Below are positions 63,801 to 64,000 of a DNA stretch of 64,000 nucleotides, one piece after another. The stretch comes from Ornithodoros turicata. Its lineage: Eukaryota; Arthropoda; Arachnida; Ixodida; Argasidae. The stretch is from contig NC_088207.1 in assembly GCF_037126465.1 (NCBI RefSeq), positions 47,550,143-47,614,142 of the forward strand, in the 5' to 3' direction. The notes under the pieces were generated by a model. The model was given only the letters and a program-made list of their open reading frames with translations, ran no database searches and had not been told where the DNA came from. The position numbers were made by a program, and so were the translations under genes. Positions within the stretch are counted from its first letter, which is position 1; every line of letters starts with the position of its first letter.

Positions 63801-64000
63801 CTGTTGAAAAATATAGGTGCGTTCTTCTTTTCTGGATGCAGCCTAAGGATCGGAACACTGCATAGCTCAGTGGCACAAAGTAGGAGAAACAATGTGTATG
63901 AGTTGTATTAGAAAAACGAAAGTCGATGCAGATGATGCGCGAAAGCACACAGTATTACATTCTATCGACTGTAAGAGTGCGGTATAACATTTTGTTCACA
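63801..64000 (-). other. presumptive intron of the minus-strand gene
   Basis: This sequence is upstream of the acceptor at 63801-63802. It is T-rich near the acceptor on the minus strand. No other feature is seen. Confidence 0.3.

Overview
This is eukaryotic DNA from an animal, with canonical GT-AG splice sites, tRNA-derived SINEs, many families of non-LTR retrotransposons, Ty3/gypsy elements, cut-and-paste DNA transposons, MITEs and a satellite array. The mix of CR1-like and I-like LINEs, CsRn1-like and Mag-like gypsy elements and short tRNA-derived SINEs suggests a large arthropod genome. My best guess is a chelicerate, probably a hard tick. That is an inference from repeat style and is not proven by any single sequence.

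Most of the 64 kb is mobile DNA. From left to right: a decayed minus-strand gypsy element (1-4065); a LINE RNase H remnant (4555-5500); a nearly complete I-like LINE (5700-12656) split by a younger CR1-like LINE; a foldback element and a SINE split by a hAT element (12812-14374); a MITE-rich stretch (14.6-22.5 kb); CR1-like LINE pieces and SINEs (22.9-28.4 kb); a gypsy integrase fragment (28.9-30.0 kb); a second MITE cluster (30.4-32.3 kb); a tandem array of about 238-bp units resembling Penelope-type pseudo-LTRs (33.5-34.8 kb); a LINE 3' end (36.1-36.7 kb); a hAT MITE (38.5 kb); a mariner split by a LINE (41.6-43.5 kb); a minus-strand LINE split by a TA-flanked DNA transposon (44.4-48.9 kb); a CsRn1-like gypsy element with both LTRs and nested insertions (50.1-56.3 kb); a Harbinger-like element (56.8-58.4 kb); and a 183-bp satellite array (60.4-63.2 kb) ending at a 100-N assembly gap.

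Evidence for host genes is thin but present. An exon with an in-frame stop directly before its ATG and a canonical GTAAGT donor (31063-31153) joins in phase to a terminal exon (35420-35725). Together they would encode a 122-residue protein with two CPQC motifs, and the array and four MITEs would lie in its 4.3-kb intron. A second terminal exon lies on the minus strand at 63645-63800.

The clearest new-looking signals are small retroposons with good target-site duplications (TSDs). One is an 82-86 bp element with a (CCA)n tail that carries 13-bp TSDs at both of its copies. Another is a LINE family whose 3' ends finish in an AATAAA-like motif followed by a run of C, often truncated to 45-120 bp. 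A third is a hammerhead-like core shared by the 33.5-kb array and two other loci. Exact TSDs let many insertions be ordered in time.
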